From NCBI GenBank assembly GCA_016786585.1, contig JAEUUI010000014.1:1-64000 (forward strand): DNA of 64,000 nucleotides. The letters are read 5' to 3'. A model generated the notes under the pieces. That model had not been told where the DNA came from. It made no database searches and saw nothing but the letters and a program-made list of their open reading frames with translations. This DNA is from Cyclobacteriaceae bacterium (GTDB taxonomy: Bacteria; Bacteroidota; Bacteroidia; Cytophagales; Cyclobacteriaceae). This document shows, piece after piece, positions 54,950-63,563 of the stretch. Position 1 is the first letter of the stretch, and every line of letters begins with the position of its first letter. The position numbers and the translations under genes were made by a program.

Positions 54950-56758
54950 TTAGTGTTTTGTTGAGTCGGGTAACCAGGTTACGACCTTGCCACCGGCAGA
55001 CACCTGATTTTTTTGCTTTTCGATTTTACTTCCCTGAGGGAGAACAACAATCAGTCGTGCACTTTTTGCCGGAATAGTGAATGAGCCACCGGAGGTTGCA
55101 CCTTCAAGCAATGTTGTTTGAGTCAGCGCATCATACAGATCAAAGTTTCCTTCAGCACCGGTAAAACTTACGTCTTTTGGCTCCTCGTATGGATTGTAAT
55201 ACAAATACGTTGGGAAATCGTTCTTGCCGTAGAAATCCGTTACGTTGCAATCGAGCTGAAGAATTTTTTCAACGTTTGTTTTCTTAATAATGGAACCAAA
55301 AATTCCAACCTGCGAAGAGCTGTACAAACTGTACATGCTCTCTTCAGGCTGACCTTTAACCCATTTCGGACCGTCTCCTAATGAAACCGGTGTAATTCCT
55401 TTTAATGCAGCCTTTCCGTAATCATCCGCTTTACGGATTCCTTCGTAGGCAATAACATTCTTCGTGATCTCTTTCTTTTCAGGAAGCCACTGGTGCTGGT
55501 CGTCCATTTCATATGGATAGAAGAATCTTGCCGCATTCGAAACATTCAGCATCCATTTCCCAATCGTAACTGCATACCGGCTGTCGTATTTAACCATCGG
55601 CACAAGCGGCCACGCGAGATCGAACGAGTTCATGAGAAACGCATAGCCTCCGCCATCGGTAATGCTGCCTTGCAAGCCATGCATATCGTAGTCGCCCCAG
55701 CGTTCGGCAATTACGCCCCAGCCCGTGCGACCGTCAGCAGCTTTGCAGCCGTCAAACGTCCAGTTCAAAAATTTCTGAACATCGTAGTTTGTTCCGTGAT
55801 CAGCATTAAGCTTCGCAGCCACCAATGCACCAAATGGCATCATCAGTTCATAGAACCGGCTTTCCTTCTGACTCGCAAAGGCATCCATAGCCGACTTTGC
55901 ACCTTTCAGATATTTTTCATCGCCAAATTTTTCATATGCGCTGAGCAGCACAAATGCATGGCCGGCTGCTGCGTCCTGTTGTTTCGGAATCTGGTTAACA
56001 AATCCCTGCATCTTGCTGTAATCGAAATATGAGTAGTCGTAACTGCCATTCAGAACTGAATCGGCTTTATAAAACTGATCGGCAATGATCCGCTGTAGGC
56101 TATCGGCACGTGGTACATTCGGGTACAGGTCGCAGATCGCGTAGAAAAGCATGTTCGGCACAACATCATACCACCAGTCGCGGCCATAGCCTCCGCCCAT
56201 AAGGGCGACAGAAGGATGGGTATTATTCATCATGATGTTCCAGCCGTTTTCGCGATTGAAGTAGTTCTGGATCATCTTCACATAGTTCATTCCATCATGG
56301 TTTGTCTTGTCAATTCCGACAAGGCCCGCACCCATAATGGCGCCCATGGCGTTGAGTGCTTCATGAAACTCTTTATTACCTTTTGCACCCTGACGCACGT
56401 CCCCGATCACGGTAAACAAGCCAAACGTTGTCTGATTGAAATTGCGTTTTGTACTGTCGAGCCACAGGAATGGCAAAAACTCGCCTTTTAAGTTCCGGTT
56501 AAAAACATACTGATCGTAATTCAGCGCCTTCTCTTTCCAGTCGAGCATTTTATATGGGGACGGCTGATCGGGCATGAGATTGACGCGATCGATTGAAAGC
56601 TGTTCGACCTGAACAGGATCTGACTTGCAGCCGGCCAGCAGGGAAACCGCCACCAGGATAGCAACCATAGCGCGGACGGAAGAATATCTCAGCAGTCCCT
56701 TATTCGGGGATTCTTCGCTGATGCTCAGCATGACGTTATATGATCTAAACTTTATCAT
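54950..56758 (-). CDS. alpha/alpha-barrel lipoprotein of the PUL, paralogue of the T9SS protein
   Basis: A 602-aa lipoprotein with lipobox LLAGC (signal peptide probably from an internal Met near AMVAILVAVSL, after a short basic leader). The mature protein is helix-rich with DWWYDVVPNMLFY, YELMMPFGALVAAKLNADHGT, LNWTFDGC, GWGVIAERWGDYD and TDGGGYAFLMNSFD, matching the N-terminal half of the 46068-49160 product, and ends with a beta domain like the all-beta caps of (alpha/alpha)6 glycosidases. Its start overlaps the MFS stop by 14 nt; susC follows after 23 nt. Likely a glycan-degrading enzyme; family unknown to me. Confidence 0.75.
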   Translation of the reverse strand: MIKFRSYNVMLSISEESPNKGLLRYSSVRAMVAILVAVSLLAGCKSDPVQVEQLSIDRVNLMPDQPSPYKMLDWKEKALNYDQYVFNRNLKGEFLPFLWLDSTKRNFNQTTFGLFTVIGDVRQGAKGNKEFHEALNAMGAIMGAGLVGIDKTNHDGMNYVKMIQNYFNRENGWNIMMNNTHPSVALMGGGYGRDWWYDVVPNMLFYAICDLYPNVPRADSLQRIIADQFYKADSVLNGSYDYSYFDYSKMQGFVNQIPKQQDAAAGHAFVLLSAYEKFGDEKYLKGAKSAMDAFASQKESRFYELMMPFGALVAAKLNADHGTNYDVQKFLNWTFDGCKAADGRTGWGVIAERWGDYDMHGLQGSITDGGGYAFLMNSFDLAWPLVPMVKYDSRYAVTIGKWMLNVSNAARFFYPYEMDDQHQWLPEKKEITKNVIAYEGIRKADDYGKAALKGITPVSLGDGPKWVKGQPEESMYSLYSSSQVGIFGSIIKKTNVEKILQLDCNVTDFYGKNDFPTYLYYNPYEEPKDVSFTGAEGNFDLYDALTQTTLLEGATSGGSFTIPAKSARLIVVLPQGSKIEKQKNQVSAGGKVVTWLPDSTKH

Positions 56759-58079
56759 TACTCAATTTATTCGCTACGTTAACAATGTGTTTCGCCAATG
56801 GAATTGACGCGATCTGCAATACAGCAATCACAATGAGGGAGTACTTCAACGCAAAAGTTTCGGAGACGTACGTAGCCAATACAATGAAAAGACCCAGGCC
56901 AATGAAACGACCGATGTAAAGGCCAAACTCATGATTGAAGATGTAAGCAAATTCGTTCCGGTTCTCAATTTTAGACACTACATCAATCACGCGCATTTGG
57001 ATGGGAAAGTACGCTATATCATGCAAAGGCTGGAACAACACTTTACACAATACGAAAACAATTACGCCAATGGCCGAAAACAGAATGCCATTGGTAAGCG
57101 TGCCTATCAGGAAAATAAATAACCCGGCAGTTAAAATAGCGATACGATGTTTGGGTAACGTGAATCTTCCAAGCAGGTAAAGCATGAAAGCAGTAATCAC
57201 TCCGCTTACCGCCTGCACCATTCCCAATGATCCTTCATTACCAACAAGCGTAAGGATAAGAATTGCCGGAGCGGTAACGAGATAACCCTGTGCCAATCCC
57301 TTCAAACCCGCCAGCACGAGCATCTTACGCCAAAGTGAATGGAATTTAAAAAACAGGAATGCCTTCTGAGCAGGCTTGACAAAATGCCCGCGGTTTATAA
57401 CAATACTGGAAAGAATCGTAAGAATAAAGACTACGATTGTAACGATCTGGTAAGCTGTCTGGAAGTTGCCGCCGAACCACGCACCATCGCTTGCCGCGCC
57501 CAAAAATGCGCCAATGGCAAACGGAACGAGGATGGCCGTCATGGTATAGAAGAATGTTTCTAATCCATAGTAATAGTTACGATTTGCATCGTTCGTAGTG
57601 GCCAGCGCGAGGTAATCGCGGTTCGCCCAAAAGAAACCAAATGAACATCCCATTAAAATACCGGCAACCCCTACGCCTGTTGCCGAAAGTGTGTTCAGGG
57701 TCATCATCACCAGCATCGACAGTCCGCTGAGCAGCATCCCAAAACTGTAGAGGTGCGATGTCTTCACGCGACTCAACAGATATCCATTAATCAGAAATGT
57801 TAATGGAATTCCGGTGTAAACGGTAAGCTGATAAATCACCACAATTTTCGGATCATTTGAGCTCCGCATGATGTATGCTCCCACGAAGATTTCAATTACC
57901 GGCAATACAAATGCGTAAATCAGATTGGTCACCAGCAACACACGCATATCGCGCGGCATGGTCATGAAATAATTAAACTCGCTGAACGGCTTTTTCCAAA
58001 ACGATGGTTTGCGTGTTACCGCTGCGCTGGTCGTTCCCTCAAAATTTTCTGCAACGTCTGTGGATGTATCCCGAATCAT
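56745..58079 (-). CDS. MFS sugar transporter
   Basis: A 444-aa inner-membrane carrier with 12 predicted helices. After a polar N-terminus (about 35 residues) come FVLPVIEIFVGAYIMRSS, FGFFWANRDYLALATTND and a second half with LKGLAQGYLVTAPAIL. No signature gives the substrate, but placement directly after GH130 (2 nt) and before the barrel lipoprotein suggests import of the oligosaccharide made in the periplasm. I chose the ATG at 58079; the frame extends to 58133 inside the GH130 gene. Confidence 0.87.
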   Translation of the reverse strand: MIRDTSTDVAENFEGTTSAAVTRKPSFWKKPFSEFNYFMTMPRDMRVLLVTNLIYAFVLPVIEIFVGAYIMRSSNDPKIVVIYQLTVYTGIPLTFLINGYLLSRVKTSHLYSFGMLLSGLSMLVMMTLNTLSATGVGVAGILMGCSFGFFWANRDYLALATTNDANRNYYYGLETFFYTMTAILVPFAIGAFLGAASDGAWFGGNFQTAYQIVTIVVFILTILSSIVINRGHFVKPAQKAFLFFKFHSLWRKMLVLAGLKGLAQGYLVTAPAILILTLVGNEGSLGMVQAVSGVITAFMLYLLGRFTLPKHRIAILTAGLFIFLIGTLTNGILFSAIGVIVFVLCKVLFQPLHDIAYFPIQMRVIDVVSKIENRNEFAYIFNHEFGLYIGRFIGLGLFIVLATYVSETFALKYSLIVIAVLQIASIPLAKHIVNVANKLSNDKV

Positions 58080-58081
58080 AC

Positions 58082-59128
58082 TCAGCGGTTTAAAGTTTTC
58101 AATATTTCGTTTATCGACAGCTCGGCCATGCAAATCACTTCATCACTCGCTCCATAATACATGCGAATGGTATCGCCTTCCACAATATGGCCGTTGGTAA
58201 ACACCACATTCCCGAAGAAGCCGGTTAGTTCGTAGTCCGCTGTGGGTTCAACAAAAGGCTCTTCGCTGCGCGCAAGCACTTTTGACGGATCGTTCAGATC
58301 CAGTAACAACGCACCCAAGCAGTAGCGGTGTTTTTCATTTGCGCCATGATAGATTTCAAGCCAGCCGTGCGGTGTTTTAATCGGTGCTGCACCCGCGCCT
58401 ACACGGGCACTGTCCCACATGCCTTTGCGGGATGTAGCAATGCATTTATGATTTCCCCAGTGCAACAGATCGGGCGACTCGGCAATCCAAATGTAATTAC
58501 CACCCAATTGCGGACTGCTCGGCCGGTGCAATGCATAGTATTTTCCATTGATCTTCTCTTCGAAGATGGCACAGTCTTTATTGTGGGGTGAAAAAATCAT
58601 TCCCTTGCGGTCGAGCTTTTTCCAGTCTCTGGTTTGGATTAAACCTACACCTACCCCGTATGACGACACCTGGGTGTACGTTAGGTTATACGTTCCGTCA
58701 ATATTGATCACGCGGCAGTCCTCAATTCCGTATGCCTCGTGCTTGTCGCTTCCAAAAATGGGCGCATACCCCTCCGGCTCATAAAACTTCTCGTTACCCT
58801 CGCTGCACACAAGCCGGAGGTGCGAAAGCGTAGTTAAGTAGTCCTTTCCTTTATAATTAATAACCCTGGGATCGCTGAAATCGAGGTTTGGGTCAGACTT
58901 ATCAAACGTGAGGATCTCGATCTTCCCGGACTCATTATATATAGGAAAGCTGATTTTACCATCCTGCTGCTCGGGCATTTCAGCCACTCGTAACAACAAC
59001 CAGGTCTTATTTTGGTAAGTAAACACGCCCGGATTGAGCAAACACTCGATTTTCATACCCGGCATGCTGGGTTTCAGGTCCGCAGGCCGGAGAATCGGGT
59101 TGTTTTTGAATCGCTTGGCTATGTCCAT
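58082..59128 (-). CDS. GH130 family beta-mannoside phosphorylase/hydrolase
   Basis: A 348-aa five-bladed propeller enzyme. FKNNPILRPADL, ECLLNPGVF, the general-acid Asp D137 in GIEDCRV, and CLGALLLDLNDPSKVLARSEEPFVEP are GH130 landmarks. Known members phosphorolyse beta-1,4-mannosyl-glucose or beta-1,4-/beta-1,2-mannooligosaccharides, or hydrolyse beta-1,2-mannosides. No signal peptide, so it acts in the cytoplasm. I chose the ATG at 59128; the frame opens at 59197 but that leader contains a strong inverted repeat. It is the first gene of the ten-gene PUL operon. Confidence 0.93.
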   Translation of the reverse strand: MDIAKRFKNNPILRPADLKPSMPGMKIECLLNPGVFTYQNKTWLLLRVAEMPEQQDGKISFPIYNESGKIEILTFDKSDPNLDFSDPRVINYKGKDYLTTLSHLRLVCSEGNEKFYEPEGYAPIFGSDKHEAYGIEDCRVINIDGTYNLTYTQVSSYGVGVGLIQTRDWKKLDRKGMIFSPHNKDCAIFEEKINGKYYALHRPSSPQLGGNYIWIAESPDLLHWGNHKCIATSRKGMWDSARVGAGAAPIKTPHGWLEIYHGANEKHRYCLGALLLDLNDPSKVLARSEEPFVEPTADYELTGFFGNVVFTNGHIVEGDTIRMYYGASDEVICMAELSINEILKTLNR

Positions 59129-59150
59129 TTGTCTGTCTATCAGTTCATTG

Positions 59151-59182
59151 ATCGTTTTCAGAAGATATTTCCCGAAAACGAT
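59151..59182. promoter_or_regulatory. inverted repeat upstream of the PUL operon
   Basis: ATCGTTTTC (59151-59159) and GAAAACGAT (59174-59182) form a perfect 9-bp inverted repeat with a 14-nt spacer, 22 nt before the GH130 ATG. It could bind the divergent hybrid regulator or form a 5'-leader hairpin. Confidence 0.5.
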
Positions 59183-59310
59183 TGCAATTTTGGCCATCCG
59201 GGGACTTTTGGCGTCCGCTATTTTGTTTATTTAGTTCTCCCGGTTCCGTTTTTTCAGTGAAAAGAGAATCCAGTGGACAAAAGGAGTACCCGCAGGACAA
59301 CTTTCCCGGG

Positions 59311-59338
59311 TTTGCTTCTTTCGGAATGCATAGGTTTG
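59311..59338 (+). promoter_or_regulatory. Bacteroidota-type promoter of the hybrid regulator gene
   Basis: TTTG (59311-59314) and TAGGTTTG (59331-59338) match the -33 and -7 consensus, with a 16-nt spacer, slightly short of the usual. The ATG follows 28 nt after the -7 box. Confidence 0.6.
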
Positions 59339-59366
59339 TAATACTTACCTTGAGTGGAATGTGGCT

Positions 59367-62300
59367 ATGAGTACTGCGCTTCTAGTATCGGTTTTCCTGT
59401 CGCTGCCCGTTTCGGACACTCTAACCCCATTGCCCTACCAGCACATTGGTAAAAAAGACGGCCTTTCGAACAGCGCCATCACCTCTATTTATATGGACCA
59501 GTATGATTATACCTGGTTCGGGAGCTGGGATGGTCTGAACCGCTATGACGGCAGTACTATTAAAGTATACAAGCCTGAAGCGTTTGGCGATGGCGCCATC
59601 AGCAATAACATCGTCAGGAACATGCTGGAAGACAAAGCCGGCAACCTATGGATCGTTACCCACAAAGGTATTAACCGGTACAACCGCGATACCGATTCAT
59701 TTAAGAGCTACCTCTCCGACCTTTCAAATATCCCGGTGCTTGAAAATAACATGCGAACGTGTTTGGGCCCCGATTCGTCTTTATGGGTTAGCGTGATCGG
59801 GCAGGGTATTAACCGCTACGACAGCAAGAGTGATGCATTTATTCCGGTGGAAATAAAAGATGTTCCGGCTGAATGGCTAAAAGCTGTTTCCGGCATCGGC
59901 AGCGCAAATGGATTAATGTACCTGCTGGGGAGCGATGCCCGGTTGACTTGTCTGCTCAATAATAAAGTAGTTTTCAGCAAACAGCTTATCCCGGCCGCGC
60001 AACTGCGTTTACATTATTTCTTTACCATCAACGGAAAGTATTACCTCGCGCTTTCGTTTGACGATGGAAGTATCATGCTCTACTCGCTTGCCGACATTGA
60101 ACGGGCACCGCAGTCGATTGATCTTTCCGCATTTCCGGTTTCTTCTTTGTCCGTTAACCGGGACAACGCCGCGCTGTGGATCGGCACTGACCTTGGCGAT
60201 ATTTTTAAGCTGACCTTATCAAACAATCAATTCGTTCCTTCCAACCAGGCTTCACGGTTTCCGCTTCTGTCGAAAGCGCAACGGAAGATTCTCGCCATCA
60301 CAGAAACCAAACAGGATATTTTTTGGGTGGGTACCGATGGTGACGGTATTTTCAAATTTCTAACCCGTCCAAAACCATTTTATTCTGTTCCCTCGGGTTC
60401 AACCGAAAAGGGCGGCTTGTCGAACAGCATTGTGCGCTCTGTATACGAAGACAATGATGGCACATTATATACCGGGACGCGCGGTGGCGGATTGAATATC
60501 ATCCGTGCGAATCAGCCTACCAAAGTATTGAACACAGCAAAAGGACTCAGCAATAATGCAGTTTTGTCACTCAATAAAGACAAAGCCGGCAATTTGTGGA
60601 TTGGGGTTGATGGCGAAGGCATTGACATGCTGGAATCGAAAACCGGAAAAATCTTTCACTTCCCGCGCGACTTCGAAAACAAAACCGATTTGAAGTTCAA
60701 TTTCGTGTATTCCATTTGTTTGGATGCATACGGAACGTTGTGGCTGGGTACCAGCGGAAACGGGGTGATTAATATGAAAGTCAGCAAGGGCAGATCCGGA
60801 AAGTATCAGCTTGAATATTATAAACAGATTTCTCACAGCGCAGAAGAAAGCTCATCGATCAACAGTAACGTGGTTTACTCGGTGGTAGAAGAAACCCCGA
60901 ATATTCTCTGGTTCGGAACGCGTGGTTCCGGAGTCTATCGGTATAATTCGCTCTCCGGAAAAATCGAAGAACATTTTTACACCGGCTCCGACAAACAACG
61001 CCTCAGCAACGATGATGTACTCAGCCTGTTCATCAGCGAGAAAGAAGAGCTTTGGGTTGGTACAAGCGGTGGGGTAAATAAAATCTCGCTGCAAACGAAG
61101 CCTTATGCAATTTCGCGCTACACACAACGCGAAGGGTTGCCAAACAATACCATTCATGCTATCCTACAGGATGCAAACAACATGCTATGGCTTTCTACCA
61201 ATAATGGGCTCGTAATGCTCGATCCTGTGAAAGCTGCATTTAAAAATTTCGACACCAACGATGGATTGCAAAACAACGAATTCACCGATGGTGCTTCGTT
61301 CCGTTCGCGCGGTTCTGAAAAACTGTTCTTTGGTGGCATTAACGGTCTCGATATCATTTATCCAACAAAACTCGATACCATCAGCAACTTCCCGCGGCTT
61401 ACCATCAGCGAGTTTCAGGTCCACAACGTAATTGTAACGCCACGCGATTCAAGCCAGATTCTAAAGAAGCACATTGATCTCGCGAAAGAAATTTCCCTGA
61501 ACTACGATCAGAACTTCATCAGCTTCCACTTCACTACACTAAACTACTGGAATAAGCAGCGAACCGAGTATGCCTACTTTCTTGAAAATTTCGACAAAGC
61601 CTGGAACTACATCGGTCAGCAGTCGGTGGTTAACCTGACAAACATTCCGCCCGGCAGGTACACGCTTCATATTAATTACACCAACGAAAATGGTACGTGG
61701 AATACCAAGCCTAAAAAGATTGCGATTGTAGTTCATCCACCTTTCTGGAAAACAAATCTCGCGTACGCGATTTATTTGCTTTTGTTAGTAGGCCTGCAGA
61801 TTGGGATCGTATTGATCGTTCGTCAGCGTGCACGAACCAAGCGCGCGGCTGCGATCAATAAATTCAAAATGCAGCAAATGAAAGAGCTGAATGATTATAA
61901 GCTTCAGTTCTTCACAAACGTAGCACATGAGTTTCGTACACCGCTTACGCTGATCTTCGGTCCGGTGACGGCTTTAATTAAAAAAGCTTCCAGCGCCTGG
62001 GACCGCTACCAGCTTAAAACAATTTATGGAAACTCACTTCGGCTTCAAAAGCTGATTGAAGAGCTTATTCAGTTCAGAAAGATTGAAAGCGGAAAAGAAA
62101 AGCCGCAGGTTACGCAGGTGGAGTTAATCACATTCACGCAGGATATTGTCGAAACCTTTGTTCAGCACGCAGTAGATCACGATGTACATCTCGAATTTTT
62201 GCCGGAACCTGAATCTATGCAGGCCTGGATCGATCCCAAAAAGCTTGAGAAAATCCTGATCAACCTGATTTCGAATGCGATCAAATACAATGTGAAGGGC

Positions 62301-63485
62301 GGCCACGTTGAGATCATTCTACGCGAAAGCAATCAACATGCTGTGTTCATCATTAAAGACACTGGCGTAGGCATAGCCGACAGCGACCGGAGCAAAATTT
62401 TTGAGAGCTTTTACCAGAACACCGCACAGCCTGCAGAACAACAGCCTTTTGCAATGAGTACGGGCATTGGCTTATCGCTTACAAAGAGTTTGGTTGAATT
62501 ACATCTCGGTGAAATCCGCCTCGAAAGCACAGCGGGCAAAGGCTCAACGTTTACCGTTACGTTGCCGATCAGTCGTGAAGCGTATGCGATGTTCGCAGAC
62601 GAAAAGAACTACACGCTGCCGGTTACAAACCTGGAAGAAAAAGTACAGCAGGAGTTCGGATACATCAACCGCGCTCCCGAATTGCCGACAACCGATGCGG
62701 AAGTACTTCCCGAGCTTGACCGGTATTCACTTTTGATTGTGGATGATCACGATCAGATTCTTGTGCTGCTGCAAAGTATTTTATCCGATAAGTACAAAAT
62801 TTTTACCGCGCGAAACGGAGAAGAGGCCCTGGCATTGCTTGACGAAGAAAAAATCGACCTCGTGATCAGCGATATTCTGATGCCGGGCATGGATGGCCTC
62901 ACGTTATGCCGCAGAATAAAAGATAATATTCAAACCAGTCACGTGCCGGTAATCCTGTTAACCGCAAAAGCTGAAATCGAAGATCGGATCGAAGGACTGC
63001 AGATGGGCGCTGACTCCTACATTCCAAAACCTTTCCACCCGGATCACCTGTTCATCCGCATTGAAAAGCTGATCAAGAACCGGGAACAGATTAAAAAGCG
63101 CTTCGAGAATTTTGCAGAGGTTGAACTCGGACAGATGTCAACCGGTATCAGTGAAAAAGATGATGAGTTCTTCGTACGCATAACGCAATGTATTGAACGT
63201 CATCTGAGCGAATCTGAATTCAGTGCCGATACAATTGCCGATGAAGTCGGTATGAGCAAGGCATCGTTGTACAAAAAAGTAAAAGCAACGGTTGGTTTGA
63301 CGCCTCACGGACTGATCAAACAGTACCGCCTGCGAAAGGCAGCTGACTTGCTCAAAAACACCGATATGAGCGTTTCCGAAGTGATTTATGAAACAGGCTT
63401 CAACAGCCGTTCATACTTTTACAAATCGTTCAACGAGATGTTCCATTGCCATCCAAAGGATTTTGGAGGTGCCAAGGCTGGATAA
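59367..63485 (+). CDS. hybrid two-component system regulator (Reg_prop/Y_Y_Y, HK, REC, AraC HTH)
   Basis: A 1372-aa membrane regulator that senses oligosaccharide in the periplasm and activates its PUL. Signal sequence, then about 14 Reg_prop propeller repeats (DGLSNSAITSI, WIGTDLGDI, WLGTSGNGV) up to about residue 690, a Y_Y_Y domain, one transmembrane segment near 798-818 (YAIYLLLLVGLQIGIVLI), HisKA with H854 in VAHEFRTPL, HATPase (NLISNAIKYN, GIGLSLTKS), receiver with D1169 in LVISDILMPGMDG, and a C-terminal AraC-type HTH (ADEVGMSKASLYKKV). ATG at 59367 preferred over GTG at 59361. Divergent from the GH130-led operon. Confidence 0.96.
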   Translation: MSTALLVSVFLSLPVSDTLTPLPYQHIGKKDGLSNSAITSIYMDQYDYTWFGSWDGLNRYDGSTIKVYKPEAFGDGAISNNIVRNMLEDKAGNLWIVTHKGINRYNRDTDSFKSYLSDLSNIPVLENNMRTCLGPDSSLWVSVIGQGINRYDSKSDAFIPVEIKDVPAEWLKAVSGIGSANGLMYLLGSDARLTCLLNNKVVFSKQLIPAAQLRLHYFFTINGKYYLALSFDDGSIMLYSLADIERAPQSIDLSAFPVSSLSVNRDNAALWIGTDLGDIFKLTLSNNQFVPSNQASRFPLLSKAQRKILAITETKQDIFWVGTDGDGIFKFLTRPKPFYSVPSGSTEKGGLSNSIVRSVYEDNDGTLYTGTRGGGLNIIRANQPTKVLNTAKGLSNNAVLSLNKDKAGNLWIGVDGEGIDMLESKTGKIFHFPRDFENKTDLKFNFVYSICLDAYGTLWLGTSGNGVINMKVSKGRSGKYQLEYYKQISHSAEESSSINSNVVYSVVEETPNILWFGTRGSGVYRYNSLSGKIEEHFYTGSDKQRLSNDDVLSLFISEKEELWVGTSGGVNKISLQTKPYAISRYTQREGLPNNTIHAILQDANNMLWLSTNNGLVMLDPVKAAFKNFDTNDGLQNNEFTDGASFRSRGSEKLFFGGINGLDIIYPTKLDTISNFPRLTISEFQVHNVIVTPRDSSQILKKHIDLAKEISLNYDQNFISFHFTTLNYWNKQRTEYAYFLENFDKAWNYIGQQSVVNLTNIPPGRYTLHINYTNENGTWNTKPKKIAIVVHPPFWKTNLAYAIYLLLLVGLQIGIVLIVRQRARTKRAAAINKFKMQQMKELNDYKLQFFTNVAHEFRTPLTLIFGPVTALIKKASSAWDRYQLKTIYGNSLRLQKLIEELIQFRKIESGKEKPQVTQVELITFTQDIVETFVQHAVDHDVHLEFLPEPESMQAWIDPKKLEKILINLISNAIKYNVKGGHVEIILRESNQHAVFIIKDTGVGIADSDRSKIFESFYQNTAQPAEQQPFAMSTGIGLSLTKSLVELHLGEIRLESTAGKGSTFTVTLPISREAYAMFADEKNYTLPVTNLEEKVQQEFGYINRAPELPTTDAEVLPELDRYSLLIVDDHDQILVLLQSILSDKYKIFTARNGEEALALLDEEKIDLVISDILMPGMDGLTLCRRIKDNIQTSHVPVILLTAKAEIEDRIEGLQMGADSYIPKPFHPDHLFIRIEKLIKNREQIKKRFENFAEVELGQMSTGISEKDDEFFVRITQCIERHLSESEFSADTIADEVGMSKASLYKKVKATVGLTPHGLIKQYRLRKAADLLKNTDMSVSEVIYETGFNSRSYFYKSFNEMFHCHPKDFGGAKAG

Positions 63486-63503
63486 ACTCCGGGCAATTTT
63501 TAG

Positions 63504-63511
63504 TACTTTTG
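63504..63511 (+). promoter_or_regulatory. -7 box of the slyD-like gene
   Basis: TACTTTTG matches TAnnTTTG exactly, 52 nt before the ATG. No -33 TTG is visible at the usual distance. Confidence 0.4.
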
Positions 63512-63518
63512 ATCCTTC

Positions 63519-63541
63519 AAAGGCTGCAAAAGGCAGCCTTT
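63519..63541 (+). terminator. terminator hairpin between hybrid regulator and slyD-like gene
   Basis: A perfect 9-bp stem AAAGGCTGC/GCAGCCTTT (63519-63527, 63533-63541) with a 5-nt loop and TATTCTTTATT after it. It should end the regulator transcript, and may also be the first structure of the downstream mRNA leader. Confidence 0.75.
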
Positions 63542-63563
63542 ATTCTTTATTAAAAATCACAGC

